Assembly (NCBI RefSeq): GCF_023015625.1
Contig: NZ_JALKAH010000003.1
Span: 310,001-374,000 of the forward strand
Length of the DNA stretch: 64,000 nucleotides
From: Yoonia sp. F2084L
GTDB taxonomy: Bacteria > Pseudomonadota > Alphaproteobacteria > Rhodobacterales > Rhodobacteraceae
Direction of reading: 5' to 3'
Made by a program: the position numbers and the translations under genes. Each line of letters starts with the position of its first letter. The stretch's first letter is position 1. Shown piece after piece: positions 26,248 to 35,457 of this stretch. The notes below the pieces were generated by a model, which saw only the letters and a list, made by a program, of their open reading frames with translations, was not told where the DNA came from and did not search any database.

Positions 26248-27267
26248 ATGGCGCAGCATCCAATCAAAGGCAGGGCCCGCGAGGCAGATGGGTTATCTCA
26301 GGGCGAAGCACTGGCAGTCGCCCTTTCCGTTGGCTGGATGGTTGTGATCGGTATATTGTTCTGGATGCTGCCCTCAGACGCCCCGAGCGAAAGTTTTGCG
26401 CGCGTCCGCTGGATTATCTTTTTGATCGCGATCTTTACGCCAGTTGGTCTGGTTTGGGTTGCCGCGTCCTCGGCGCGGACCACCCGGAACCTGCGCGAAG
26501 ACCTTGTGATGACGCAGGATGCACTAGAACAGGTCTACCGTATGCAAGCGGCCCAGAATGCAGCCGCCCAGCAGGCTGCGCCGGTTGCGGCACCTGAACC
26601 AGCACCTGTCGCACAAGCGCCTGCCGCGCCCGAGCCCGTCGTCGAACCGCGCTCAATCCCGCTGCCAGAGGCCCCGGCTTCGCGGTTTTCGTCCCGGCGC
26701 GAGGTTTCGCGCCTGATCGTGCCGCGTGCCGCCCCGCAAGCGCCAACTGATCAGCAAGCCTTGGCCTTGGACACCCCGCCCGAGGATACCAACCCACCCA
26801 TTGAGCGGCCTGATCTGATCAAGGCGCTGAACTTTCCCGATGATGAGAATGACAACGACGGCTTTGCCGCTTTGCGTCGCGCTTTGCGCGATCGTGGCGC
26901 GCGCAAGCTGGTGCAGGCCAGTCAGGATGTGCTGACCCTTTTGTCGCAAGATGGTATCTACATGGATGACTTGCGCCCGGACCCGGTGCCTGCCGATCTG
27001 TGGCGGCGGTTTGCGGGCGGCGAACGCGGCAAGTCAGTTGATCGTCTGGGTGCGATCAAGGATCAGACCTATTTGTCGGTGATCAGCAGCCGCATGCGCG
27101 AAGACACGATTTTCCGCGACTCGGTGCATCACTTCCTGCGCCGCTTCGATCAGATGCTGGTCACCTTTGAGGATAGCGCAACAGACACCGATTTGCTGGA
27201 ACTTGCCGAGACCCGCACCGCCCGCGCCTTTATGTTGCTTGGCCGCTCAACGGGGACATTTGATTAA
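26248..27267 (+). CDS. Conserved hypothetical membrane protein, Pro/Ala-rich
   Basis: A 339-residue protein. Two membrane helices near the N-terminus (ALSVGWMVVIGILFWML and WIIFLIAIFTPVGLVWVAA), then a charged helix, a Pro/Ala-rich linker (about 105-175, AAPVAAPEPAPVAQAPAAP), and a C-terminal helical domain (ALRRALRDRGARKLVQASQDVLTLLSQDGIYMDDL ... FLRRFDQMLVTFEDSATD). No known family is recognised. It begins 14 bases after greA on the same strand. A membrane-anchored scaffold or regulator is conceivable. Confidence 0.85.
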   Translation: MAQHPIKGRAREADGLSQGEALAVALSVGWMVVIGILFWMLPSDAPSESFARVRWIIFLIAIFTPVGLVWVAASSARTTRNLREDLVMTQDALEQVYRMQAAQNAAAQQAAPVAAPEPAPVAQAPAAPEPVVEPRSIPLPEAPASRFSSRREVSRLIVPRAAPQAPTDQQALALDTPPEDTNPPIERPDLIKALNFPDDENDNDGFAALRRALRDRGARKLVQASQDVLTLLSQDGIYMDDLRPDPVPADLWRRFAGGERGKSVDRLGAIKDQTYLSVISSRMREDTIFRDSVHHFLRRFDQMLVTFEDSATDTDLLELAETRTARAFMLLGRSTGTFD

Positions 27268-27272
27268 CCCCC

Positions 27273-28202
27273 ATGTGGGATATTTTCCTCCAGACACTGC
27301 CGTTTTTCATGATCATCGCGCTGGGCTATGGGTCTGGCCGCACGGGTTTCTTTTCCGAAGAAGCGACAGCCTATCTGACGAAGTTCGTTTTCTATTTTGC
27401 TTTGTCGGCGATGCTGTTCCGGTTTTCGGCGAACCTGTCGCTTGAGGCGATCCTCGACTGGCAATTCGTCATGGCCTACCTGAGTGCCACGACGGTGGTC
27501 TATGTGCTGGCGATGTTTGTGGCTTTGCGCAGGCGCGTACCAATGACCGAAGCGGCGGTTGAAGGACAATGCGCTGTCATCGGCAATGTCGGGTTCTTGG
27601 GTATTCCGATGCTGGTGCTCTTGTTGGGCGAAGGGGCTGTTGGTCCGGTCATGATGGTGCTGGCCGTTGATTTGATCGTCTTTGGCAGCCTGATTGTCAT
27701 TCTGGTAACCGGATCACGCGACGGGCGTATGTCACCAAGGATACTTTGGACGGTTGCCGTCGGACTGATCAAGAACCCCATGATCGTGTCGATTTCCCTT
27801 GGCTTGTTAGTGTCCGCCAACAACGTGCCAATTCCCGGCCCGGTCAATGAATTCCTGACCCTGCTTGGGGCCGCTGCAACGCCCGGTGCGCTTTTCGCCA
27901 TTGGCGCGTCACTGGCCACTAAATCGGCCGAGCGTGTGGCGATTGCGGGCTGGTTGTCTTTCTGCAAATTGGTGCTGCATCCGACCGCGGTGGCTGTTGC
28001 GGCACTCTATGTCTTTTCCATCGACCCCTACGCAGCGGGCGTGATGATTGCCGCTGCCGCCCTGCCTGTTGCGGGCAACGTCTATATCCTTGCGCAGCAC
28101 TATGGCGTGGCCCCGACCCGGGTGTCCGCCTCGATCCTGCTGTCGACCGCAGCAAGCGTTGTGACCGTGTCGCTGGTCATTGCGTGGGTGACAAGCTTCT
28201 GA
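27273..28202 (+). CDS. AEC family transporter
   Basis: A 309-residue auxin-efflux-carrier-type permease with about ten membrane helices; MdcF- or YfdV-like members move organic anions. Typical features are the opening DIFLQTLPFFMIIALGYGSGRTGFF, the central AVIGNVGFLGIPMLVLLLGEGAV and the C-terminal AAALPVAGNVYILAQHYGV. The substrate is unknown. It begins 5 bases after the upstream gene, so likely cotranscribed. Confidence 0.92.
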   Translation: MWDIFLQTLPFFMIIALGYGSGRTGFFSEEATAYLTKFVFYFALSAMLFRFSANLSLEAILDWQFVMAYLSATTVVYVLAMFVALRRRVPMTEAAVEGQCAVIGNVGFLGIPMLVLLLGEGAVGPVMMVLAVDLIVFGSLIVILVTGSRDGRMSPRILWTVAVGLIKNPMIVSISLGLLVSANNVPIPGPVNEFLTLLGAAATPGALFAIGASLATKSAERVAIAGWLSFCKLVLHPTAVAVAALYVFSIDPYAAGVMIAAAALPVAGNVYILAQHYGVAPTRVSASILLSTAASVVTVSLVIAWVTSF

Positions 28203-28240
28203 ACCTGCGCTAGCCCTTGGAGAAACGAAAGGGTGCGCTT

Positions 28241-29068
28241 ATGGAAACGATCTCGGAAAACCACTGTTTTGGCGGCATGCAGGGGGTGTATTCGCATACC
28301 TCTGATGCCTGTTCCTGCGACATGACCTTTGGGTTGTTCTTGCCTGCCGAGGCCGCAGATGGACCTGTGCCTGTGCTGTGGTTTTTGTCGGGTCTGACCT
28401 GCACCCACGAAAACGCGATGACCAAGGCCGGAGCCCAGGCCTGGGCCTCTGAACATGGGATCGCACTGGTGTTTCCCGATACCTCGCCGCGTGGCGAAGG
28501 CGTGCCAGATGATGAGGCCTATGATCTGGGTCAGGGTGCAGGGTTCTATATTGATGCGACGGTGGCCCCTTGGGACACGCATTTCAAAATGTGGACCTAT
28601 GTGACCGAAGAATTGCCTGCCTTGTTAGGCGACAACTTTCCGCTGGATATGGCCCGCCAGTCCATTACCGGTCACTCAATGGGCGGGCATGGCGCGCTGA
28701 CGATGGCGATGGGTCTGGAGGGACGATTTCGGTCTGTATCGGCTTTTGCCCCAATCTGTCATCCCACGGCGAGCGATTGGGGCCGCAAGCAATTCGCGGC
28801 TTACTGGGGGGATGAGGCTAATTGGGGCCCGCATGATGCAACGTTGCTGATGCAGGAATTGGGATTTGATGGGCCGATTTTGATTGATACCGGCACCAAG
28901 GATCAGTTTGGCGATTTGCTGGGCACGGCACATTTTGCCCAAGCGATGGCGGCCAAGCGTCAGGAAGGTCAGATTCGGCTTCAGAAAGGCTATGATCATT
29001 CGTATTTCTTCATCTCGACCTTCATGGAAGACCATGTCACGTTTCACGCAGAGGCTTTATACGCGTGA
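28241..29068 (+). CDS. fghA: S-formylglutathione hydrolase
   Basis: Hydrolyses S-formylglutathione to formate and glutathione, the second step of glutathione-dependent formaldehyde oxidation. 275 residues, the family length. Conserved parts: [18 protein letters not shown] (with the redox-sensitive Cys), [15 protein letters not shown], nucleophile elbow [18 protein letters not shown] and [11 protein letters not shown] with catalytic His. ATG 28241 is preferred to the in-frame TTG at 28217. The partner class III alcohol dehydrogenase lies at 47069-48181, well apart from it. Confidence 0.96.
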   Translation: METISENHCFGGMQGVYSHTSDACSCDMTFGLFLPAEAADGPVPVLWFLSGLTCTHENAMTKAGAQAWASEHGIALVFPDTSPRGEGVPDDEAYDLGQGAGFYIDATVAPWDTHFKMWTYVTEELPALLGDNFPLDMARQSITGHSMGGHGALTMAMGLEGRFRSVSAFAPICHPTASDWGRKQFAAYWGDEANWGPHDATLLMQELGFDGPILIDTGTKDQFGDLLGTAHFAQAMAAKRQEGQIRLQKGYDHSYFFISTFMEDHVTFHAEALYA

Positions 29069-29511
29069 TATATGTCGACGCCGATGCCTGCCCGGTGAAA
29101 GCCGAGGTGGAACGTGTCGGCACCCGGCACAAGCTGCGCATGTTTGTGGTGTCAAACGGGGGTATCCGCCCTTCGGCCAATCCGTTTGTGGAAACGGTGG
29201 TGGTGCCGGATGGCCCGGATGTGGCTGATATGTGGATTGCGGATCGCGCGACCAAGGGTGACGTGGTGATCACGGGGGATATTCCGCTGGCCGCACGCTG
29301 TATCGAAAATGGCGCACTGGTGCTCAAGCATAATGGCGAGGCGCTGACGCAGGCCAATATCGGCAATGTTCTGGCGACCCGCGATTTGATGACCGATATG
29401 CGCGCCGCTGACCCGTTTCGGCAAGGCGGCGGGAAACCGTTCAGCAAGGCAGATCGCGCACGGTTCCTGGATGGGCTGGAACGGGCCGTGCGTGCGGCGG
29501 CGAAGCTGTGA
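29065..29511 (+). CDS. YaiI/YqxD (UPF0178) family protein
   Basis: A 148-residue protein of the UPF0178 family, a PIN/NYN-nuclease-like fold. The opening [17 protein letters not shown] is diagnostic; other conserved parts are DIAD-like [27 protein letters not shown] and [20 protein letters not shown] nuclease role is inferred from the fold only. It starts at GTG overlapping the fghA stop (GTGA), and its own stop overlaps the next start; translational coupling is likely. Confidence 0.92.
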   Translation: MIYVDADACPVKAEVERVGTRHKLRMFVVSNGGIRPSANPFVETVVVPDGPDVADMWIADRATKGDVVITGDIPLAARCIENGALVLKHNGEALTQANIGNVLATRDLMTDMRAADPFRQGGGKPFSKADRARFLDGLERAVRAAAKL

Positions 29512-30461
29512 CACAGATGTCGCCTGCTAAGCTAGGCGCGCTTTGTGCGGTGATCTCGGTCTTCTTCTTTTCCATCAATGATGTGGCGATCAAGTTCCTG
29601 AGCGGCGGCTATGCGCTGCATCAAGTGGTGCTGATCCGCTCGGTCATTGGGTTGCTGATTATTGTGCTAATCATTGCGCCGCTGACGACGGGTTGGGCGC
29701 TTGCGCGCACCAAGAAGCTCAAGATGCATATGCTACGCGGCCTTTGTGTGGTGTTTGCCAATATGACGTTCTTCTTGGGCTTGGCGGCGATGCCTTTGGC
29801 GGATGCGGTGGCGATCTTTTTCATCAGCCCGCTGGTGATCACATTGTTCTCGGTTCTGTTTTTGGGCGAGGTGGTTGGCCCAAGGCGCTGGGCTGCGATT
29901 GCGGTGGGTTTCATTGGGGTCTTGGTGATGATGCGTCCTGGGACGCAGGCGTTCCAGCTGGCGTCTTTGCTGCCTCTGGCCGCCGCATTTTGCTATGCTG
30001 GCATCCATATCATCACTCGCCGGATTGGCGGCACTGAGAGTGCGGCGACGATGGCGTTCTATATCCAGATCATGTTCATCTTTGTGGGTGTGTCCTTTGG
30101 TCTGATCGTCGGCGATGGCCGCTTTGGCGATCAGTCTGATCCGTCGCTGGCGTTCCTGTTTCGGGCGTGGAGCTGGCCTGTCGTGGCCGACTATCCGATT
30201 TTCCTGATCATTGGTGTGGGCATCGGGATTGGTGGCTACTTGATCAGTCAAGCCTACCGCCTGGCCGAGGCATCCTATGTCGCCCCGTTTGAATACCTTG
30301 CGCTACCGATGTCGGTGGTCTGGGGGATGCTGGTCTTTGACGAGTTTCCGGGTGGTTGGGATTATTTCGGCATGGCCCTAATTCTTGGTGCGGGACTTTT
30401 TACTGTATGGCGCGAGGCGCAGACAAAACCGGTTGCTTTACAGCGGCCTTTGCGGCGTTAG
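29508..30461 (+). CDS. DMT family (EamA) transporter
   Basis: A 317-residue drug/metabolite transporter with two EamA repeats of about five helices each. The first starts [42 protein letters not shown]; the second is centred on [51 protein letters not shown]. Helix 4-5 [14 protein letters not shown] is typical. The start is GTG 29508 overlapping the previous stop, or ATG 29517. The substrate is unknown. Confidence 0.92.
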   Translation: MTQMSPAKLGALCAVISVFFFSINDVAIKFLSGGYALHQVVLIRSVIGLLIIVLIIAPLTTGWALARTKKLKMHMLRGLCVVFANMTFFLGLAAMPLADAVAIFFISPLVITLFSVLFLGEVVGPRRWAAIAVGFIGVLVMMRPGTQAFQLASLLPLAAAFCYAGIHIITRRIGGTESAATMAFYIQIMFIFVGVSFGLIVGDGRFGDQSDPSLAFLFRAWSWPVVADYPIFLIIGVGIGIGGYLISQAYRLAEASYVAPFEYLALPMSVVWGMLVFDEFPGGWDYFGMALILGAGLFTVWREAQTKPVALQRPLRR

Positions 30462-30491
30462 GGTTTGGTCAAAGCGAAAAGGGAAATATGT

Positions 30492-31115
30492 ATGGCAGGC
30501 GTTCAGGCAGTTGTGTTTGATATCGGAAACGTGCTGATCGAATGGCAGCCAGAGCGGTTCTTTGACAGCTTGATCGGGAAAGAGCGTCGGAAGGCAATGT
30601 TTGCTGCGATTGATCTGCATGGGATCAATGATGAGGTCGATCGCGGTGGGAATTTCCGCGACACGATCATGGCGGCGGCTAAGGCGAACCCTGATTGGCA
30701 TGACGAAGTGATGATGTGGCATGACCGCTGGATTGAAATGGCGGCGCCAGCGATTGATCACTCGGTCCGGTTGCTGCGCGCGTTGCGAGGTAATGACGTA
30801 CCGGTCTTTGCGCTGACGAATTTTGGTATCCAGACGTTTGAGGTGGCAGAGCCGGTTTACCCGTTCCTGGGTGAGTTCGACCGGCGCTACATCTCAGGCC
30901 ACATGGGCGTGATCAAACCAGAGGCTGAGATCTATCGCATGGTCGAGGATGATTGCGGCGTACCGCCCGGCGGGTTGCTCTTTGCGGACGACCGAATTGA
31001 TAACATCAATGTGGCAAGCGCCCGTGGCTGGCACACCCACTTGTTTGATGGGCCGCAGGGCTGGGCAGACCGGTTGGTGGCCGAAGGGCTGCTAAGCGAG
31101 GAGGCCGCAGCATGA
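30492..31115 (+). CDS. HAD-IA family phosphatase-like hydrolase
   Basis: A 207-residue haloacid-dehalogenase superfamily protein. Motif I reads VVFDIGNVLIEW, where the second Asp of D-x-D is Gly, as in the YihX-like subgroup. Motif II-like FALTNFG, motif III Lys in GVIKPEAEIYR, and motif IV FADDRIDNINVASARGW follow. A sugar- or nucleotide-phosphatase role is plausible. ATG 30492 is used because the upstream codons lack support. It overlaps the following OCD gene by 4 bases (ATGA). Confidence 0.9.
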   Translation: MAGVQAVVFDIGNVLIEWQPERFFDSLIGKERRKAMFAAIDLHGINDEVDRGGNFRDTIMAAAKANPDWHDEVMMWHDRWIEMAAPAIDHSVRLLRALRGNDVPVFALTNFGIQTFEVAEPVYPFLGEFDRRYISGHMGVIKPEAEIYRMVEDDCGVPPGGLLFADDRIDNINVASARGWHTHLFDGPQGWADRLVAEGLLSEEAAA

Positions 31116-32026
31116 CAGTGATGATCCCCTTTGAGGAAGGCCAAAAGGCTCTTGATTGGCTGGCGCTGACCGACGCGCTTGCAGCGGGCCATAATGGCCC
31201 CAAGGCTGATGTGGCTGATGTGTTTTTGTATGAAGGTGACAACACGCTGCTCAACCGCTCTGCTTGGATTGCGGGGCTGGGGTTGGCTGTCAAATGCGCT
31301 ACGATCTTTCCCGGCAACAAGGCCAAGGGCAAGCCTGCGATAGGTGGGGCGGTGAACCTGTTTTCCGGCAAGGATGGGGCGCTTGAGGCGATCCTTGATT
31401 TTGCGTTGGTGACGAAGTGGAAAACGGCGGGGGATAGTTTGTTGGCCGCGCGTCGGTTGGCGCGACCTGACAGCAAGAATATCCTGATTGTCGGGGCCGG
31501 GACTGTGGGCCATTCACTGCGCGAGGCCTATGGTGCTGCGTTTCCCGCGGCGAAGTTCACTGTGTGGAACCGCTCGCCGGAAGGCGCGCGGGAGCTGCAA
31601 GCGGCCTTCCCTGATATTGCTATTGCCGATGATCTGGAAACGGCGGTACGCGGTGCCGATGTGATTACCTCGGCCACGATGTCCACCGATCCGGTCATCA
31701 AAGGGGCATGGTTGCAACCGGGCCAGCATGTTGACCTGATCGGTGCCTACCGCCCAGACATGCGCGAGGTGGACGACGACGCTTTGAACCGTGCGCGTGT
31801 CTTCGTTGATAGCCGCGAGACCACAATCGGACATATTGGCGAACTGAAAATCCCGATCGCCAGCGGTGCCTTCAGCCCGGACGATGTGATTGCGGATTTT
31901 TACCAGTTGGATCAGTTCCGCCGCCATACTCCCGCCGAGATTACGTTGTTTAAGAACGGCGGCGGGGCGCATCTGGACCTGATGACCAGTCGCTACATAC
32001 TGGAAGCCTGGAGCGCATCAGTGTAA
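31112..32026 (+). CDS. Ornithine cyclodeaminase/mu-crystallin family protein
   Basis: A 304-residue NAD(P)-binding protein. The middle has the Rossmann motif NILIVGAGTVGHSLREAYGAAFP and the family segment DVITSATMSTDPVIKGAWLQPGQHVDLIGAYRPDMREVDDDAL. Members catalyse ornithine cyclodeamination, ketimine reduction or alanopine-type reactions; which one cannot be told. The C-terminal ITLFKNGGGAHLDLMTSRYIL matches the family end. Cotranscribed with the HAD gene. Confidence 0.92.
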   Translation: MTVMIPFEEGQKALDWLALTDALAAGHNGPKADVADVFLYEGDNTLLNRSAWIAGLGLAVKCATIFPGNKAKGKPAIGGAVNLFSGKDGALEAILDFALVTKWKTAGDSLLAARRLARPDSKNILIVGAGTVGHSLREAYGAAFPAAKFTVWNRSPEGARELQAAFPDIAIADDLETAVRGADVITSATMSTDPVIKGAWLQPGQHVDLIGAYRPDMREVDDDALNRARVFVDSRETTIGHIGELKIPIASGAFSPDDVIADFYQLDQFRRHTPAEITLFKNGGGAHLDLMTSRYILEAWSASV

Positions 32027-32052
32027 GCCCCCGGCGTGGAAGTGAAAGGCGT

Positions 32053-32988
32053 GTGTCGTTGATTTGGGTTTTGGTTGCAGTGGGCGTCATCGCGATTGGC
32101 GTGATAGCTTTTCGCCCTTTCTATGTTGAGCGTCGCCGCCCTGTCATTGGCCCGACCGAGCGTCATGGCGCCAAGGGCGAATTTATCCAGCTGTCGCAAG
32201 GTGTCACGCATTGTCGGTGGGCCGGCTCTGCCCGTGGGCCGGTGGCCGTTGTGATCCACGGGGTCGCTACGCCGCTGATCTCAATGGAGGCCGTGGCCGA
32301 GGGACTTGGTGGTTTGGGCTACCGCGTGCTGCTTTACGATCTTTATGGGCGCGGCTTATCTGACGCGCCGGAAGGTGAACAGAACCGGCAGTTCTTTTTG
32401 CGGCAGCTGTCGGATCTTTGTGCCTACTACGGGCTTACCGAGGAGATCACCGTTGCAGGCTATTCGATGGGCGGCAGTATCGCCACGGCCTTCGCGGCCG
32501 AGTTTCCCCATAGTATCAAAAGCGTCATTTTGATTGCCAGTGCGGGCATCGTCACAAACGAAAGCCGGTTTTCCCGTTTTTGCAGGCGGACCCCTCTGCT
32601 GGGTGATTGGTTGCATGCGATGTTTGCCGACAGTCGCGTCTTGAAGGCGATCCCCGCAAAAGGAGCGACACGCGAGATTGAAGAGGTCTTGCAGGCGCAG
32701 CGGCGCGAGGTAAGGCGCCGGGGGTATCTGCCCGCGCTTTTGTCCAGCCGCCGGGGCATGCTGGCCGAGATGCAAGAAGAGGATCACCGCAAGCTGGGTC
32801 GTCAGGGCATTGCAGTCGCGGCGATCTGGGCGGGCAAGGATCCGATTATTCCTTTGCGGGCGATTGGTCTTCTGGGGTTGTGGAACCGCGCCGCCCGGCA
32901 AGAGGTTGTCGAGGATGCCGATCATGCCATGCCCTACACCCACAAAGCGCAGATGATCGCGGCTTTGAAAGCGGTGCTGCGTGACTGA
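32053..32988 (+). CDS. Alpha/beta hydrolase with N-terminal membrane anchor
   Basis: A 311-residue alpha/beta hydrolase whose N-terminus SLIWVLVAVGVIAIGVIAF is a membrane anchor. Catalytic features: HGV in VVIHGVATP, YGRGLSD, nucleophile elbow AGYSMGGSIATAF, acid region WAGKDPIIPLRA and His in EDADHAMPY. The start codon is GTG at 32053. Substrate unknown, probably a membrane-facing esterase or lipase. Confidence 0.88.
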   Translation: MSLIWVLVAVGVIAIGVIAFRPFYVERRRPVIGPTERHGAKGEFIQLSQGVTHCRWAGSARGPVAVVIHGVATPLISMEAVAEGLGGLGYRVLLYDLYGRGLSDAPEGEQNRQFFLRQLSDLCAYYGLTEEITVAGYSMGGSIATAFAAEFPHSIKSVILIASAGIVTNESRFSRFCRRTPLLGDWLHAMFADSRVLKAIPAKGATREIEEVLQAQRREVRRRGYLPALLSSRRGMLAEMQEEDHRKLGRQGIAVAAIWAGKDPIIPLRAIGLLGLWNRAARQEVVEDADHAMPYTHKAQMIAALKAVLRD

Positions 32989-33033
32989 GGCGGACCGCTT
33001 TTCATCAAGGATGCAGCGGGCTATCCAAACAGT

Positions 33034-34086
33034 ATGACGGTTCAAGAGACATATGACGCGCTGGTCGCGGCGGGGACGCTTCATGCTGACGATGCGCAGA
33101 TCGCCGTGCTGCCAGAGCTTGAACGTGTGCGCACGGCCCTTGCCGAGCCTGTCAAACGCGGGCTTTTTCGCAAATCCCCTGACGCGATACCGGGCCTGTA
33201 TATGTGGGGTGGTGTTGGGCGTGGCAAATCCATGTTGATGGATTTGCTTTATGATCTGGTCGATACCCCCAAGCAGCGCCGCCATTTTCACGCCTTCATG
33301 CAATGGGTTCATACGGAAATGACCGAGGCCCGCAAAAAGGGTGTGGATGACGCACTTGCCCCGGTGGCCGCCAAGCTTGCTGATGAGGTGCGGTTTCTGG
33401 CCTTTGACGAAATGCAGATCACAGACATCACCGATGCCATGCTTGTGGGTCGGTTGTTCGAGGCGCTTTTTGATCGCGGTGTCGTCGTTGTGACCACATC
33501 CAACAGGCCGCCCGATGATTTGTATAAAGACGGGCTGAACCGACAGTTGTTTACGCCCTTCATCGCGCTTTTGAAAGATAAGATGGTGGTGCATGAATTG
33601 GCCAGCCCGACAGACTATCGTCAGGACCGGCTGGCCGGGACGCCCAGCTACTTTACCCCGGTGAACGCAGAGGCACGTCAGGCCATCGCTGATATCTGGG
33701 CGCGGCTGAGCAACGGGAAGTCCGAGACGCTGGTCTTGCATGTGAAGGGGCGGCAGGTCGAACTGCCAGAGTTTCACAACGGTGTCGCGAAAGCCAAGTT
33801 CTTTGACCTCTGCGGGCGTCCGCTTGGGGCCGGTGACTATCTTGCGCTGGCCGACGCGGTGCGGGTGCTGATCCTTGAGGACATCCCCGCGCTGTCGCGG
33901 CACAATTTCAACGAAGCCAAGCGCTTTGTGACACTTATTGACACGCTTTACGAAGGGAAGGTGCAGTTGATCTGCACTGCGGCAGCGACACCCGAAATGC
34001 TCTATGTAGAAGGCACCGGCACGTTCGAATTCGAACGCACCGCCAGCCGTCTGCGCGAAATGCAGTCGGCGGATTGGGGGACTTAG
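33034..34086 (+). CDS. zapE: Cell division protein ZapE (AFG1-like ATPase)
   Basis: A 350-residue AAA+-like P-loop ATPase of the ZapE/LACE1 family, which associates with the Z-ring under stress in E. coli. Walker A is MWGGVGRGKSMLMDLLYD, Walker B FLAFDEMQITDITDAML, and VTTSNRPPDDLYKDGLNRQLFTPFI matches the sensor-1 region. Length agrees with the family. It is convergent with coxG. Confidence 0.95.
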   Translation: MTVQETYDALVAAGTLHADDAQIAVLPELERVRTALAEPVKRGLFRKSPDAIPGLYMWGGVGRGKSMLMDLLYDLVDTPKQRRHFHAFMQWVHTEMTEARKKGVDDALAPVAAKLADEVRFLAFDEMQITDITDAMLVGRLFEALFDRGVVVVTTSNRPPDDLYKDGLNRQLFTPFIALLKDKMVVHELASPTDYRQDRLAGTPSYFTPVNAEARQAIADIWARLSNGKSETLVLHVKGRQVELPEFHNGVAKAKFFDLCGRPLGAGDYLALADAVRVLILEDIPALSRHNFNEAKRFVTLIDTLYEGKVQLICTAAATPEMLYVEGTGTFEFERTASRLREMQSADWGT

Positions 34087-34110
34087 GAGGCCCTTGCCTT
34101 GCGCATCGGC

Positions 34111-34563
34111 TCAGGTAACGCGTTCTTCATTGACCACGTCAGCGAAGGATTTAAAGAACTTCGCCGCCAGCTTCTTTGCCGTGCTTTGGATCAGGCGGCT
34201 GCCAAGCTGGGCCAGCTTGCCACCGATGTCCGCCTTGGCTTCGTACCGCAGGATGGTTTGGTCGCCGTCTGCGGTCAGCGTCACGTCGGCACCGCCTTTC
34301 GCGTGGCCAGCCGTGCCGCCATTGCCTTGTCCGGTCAGCGAAAACGCATCTGGCGCGCCTGTTGTATCAAGTTGCACGTCGCCGCTGAACTTTGCTTTCA
34401 CGGGTCCAACCTTCAGGACGACCTTGGCTTCCAGTTCCGTATCCGAATGCTTGATTAGCTCTTCACATCCCGGAATGCACTGTTGCAGAATTTCAGGATC
34501 ATTGAGAGCCGCATAAACCCGGTCTTTGGGGGCGTTGATGATAATCTCGTCCGAAAGTTCCAT
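34111..34563 (-). CDS. coxG: CO dehydrogenase accessory protein CoxG (SRPBCC)
   Basis: A 150-residue SRPBCC/CoxG-type protein: MELSDEIIINAPKDRVYAALNDPEILQQCIPGCEEL at the start and LAQLGSRLIQSTAKKLAAKFFKSFADVV at the C-terminus. In carboxydotrophs CoxG is thought to help recruit CO dehydrogenase to the cytoplasmic membrane and deliver electrons to quinones. It lies last in the reverse-strand cox gene series, with a 105-base gap after coxF. Confidence 0.93.
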   Translation of the reverse strand: MELSDEIIINAPKDRVYAALNDPEILQQCIPGCEELIKHSDTELEAKVVLKVGPVKAKFSGDVQLDTTGAPDAFSLTGQGNGGTAGHAKGGADVTLTADGDQTILRYEAKADIGGKLAQLGSRLIQSTAKKLAAKFFKSFADVVNEERVT

Positions 34564-34668
34564 TTGGGTGTCCTTTTCTTAATAACTGAGAAATCTGATT
34601 TGATCGGCCTGCTTGGGTGCGTGCGCGTATGACAGGGTTGCCCGGTGGCAAGAATGAAGGCTGCGGTC

Positions 34669-35457
34669 TTATGCATCGGCAACCCCTGCCGGCGCGCGGC
34701 GGATTTGCACCAGATCAGCGAGGATCGACAGCGCTATCTCTTCTGGCGTGACGGCCCCCAAATCAAGCCCCGCAGGGGCTTTGACGGCATTCACCCGCTG
34801 TGCATCTATGCCGCTGTCGATAAGCTTTTCCGCGAGTGTCGCGAATTTGCGCGCGCTGCCGACAAAAGCGACGTGAAGCGCAGGCTGAACCAGACAGGTT
34901 TTCAGAGCATCCATGTCCCCTTGTCCTTGTGTGGCGATCACAATGGCTTGCCGTTGATGCGCTGGCATTGCACCGGCGTCTGGCACGGCGGTGACAACCG
35001 CCCAGTGAAACGTTGGGGCCAGTGCAACCAGCGCCAGCGCCACAGGCGATGTGCCCAAAACAACCAGTTGCGGCATGGGCAGGCAGGGTTCGATGAAAAT
35101 ATCGACACTGCCTTTGGACGGGCATCCATTGCGGGCAAACCGGGTCCCTGCGACCTCATCCCCCGGACTGACGCCTTTTTCAGCAAGCAGTTCTTCGGGC
35201 GCAACCGACACCAGTTGCGGTTGCCCGCTTTGCAAGGCGGCAATTGTCGCTTTCTTGACGGCACTGCGCGTGCAGCCCCCGCCAAGCCAGCCGTGCAAGA
35301 TCGTGCCGTCCGCGCTGAGTACTGCCTTCGCGCCCGGTTTCGCGGCAGTGGCACCAGCGGTGCGCACGATGGTCGCAAAGGCAAAGGGTTCTTCCTTGGT
35401 GCGCAGTGCCGATGCAACGTCCGCGAGCTCATCAGATAAAAACTCAGCCGGGGTCAT
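34669..35457 (-). CDS. coxF: CO dehydrogenase maturation protein CoxF (XdhC family)
   Basis: A 262-residue XdhC/CoxI-family protein, a chaperone for inserting or sulfurating the molybdenum cofactor. The N-terminal XdhC part has FATIVRTAGATAAKPGAKAVLSADG and LGGGCTRSAVKKA with the conserved Cys. The C-terminal Rossmann-like part has LVVLGTSPVALALVALAP and HVAFVGSARKFATL. Its start overlaps the coxE stop by 4 bases. Only one XdhC-type gene is seen, whereas Oligotropha carries both CoxF and CoxI. Confidence 0.9.
   Translation of the reverse strand: MTPAEFLSDELADVASALRTKEEPFAFATIVRTAGATAAKPGAKAVLSADGTILHGWLGGGCTRSAVKKATIAALQSGQPQLVSVAPEELLAEKGVSPGDEVAGTRFARNGCPSKGSVDIFIEPCLPMPQLVVLGTSPVALALVALAPTFHWAVVTAVPDAGAMPAHQRQAIVIATQGQGDMDALKTCLVQPALHVAFVGSARKFATLAEKLIDSGIDAQRVNAVKAPAGLDLGAVTPEEIALSILADLVQIRRAPAGVADA

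Noticed and set aside
32356..33903. 515-codon reverse-strand open frame opposite the hydrolase and zapE
   Set aside because: It spans two well-supported forward genes and the gap, with His/Gln/Arg-rich shadow composition.
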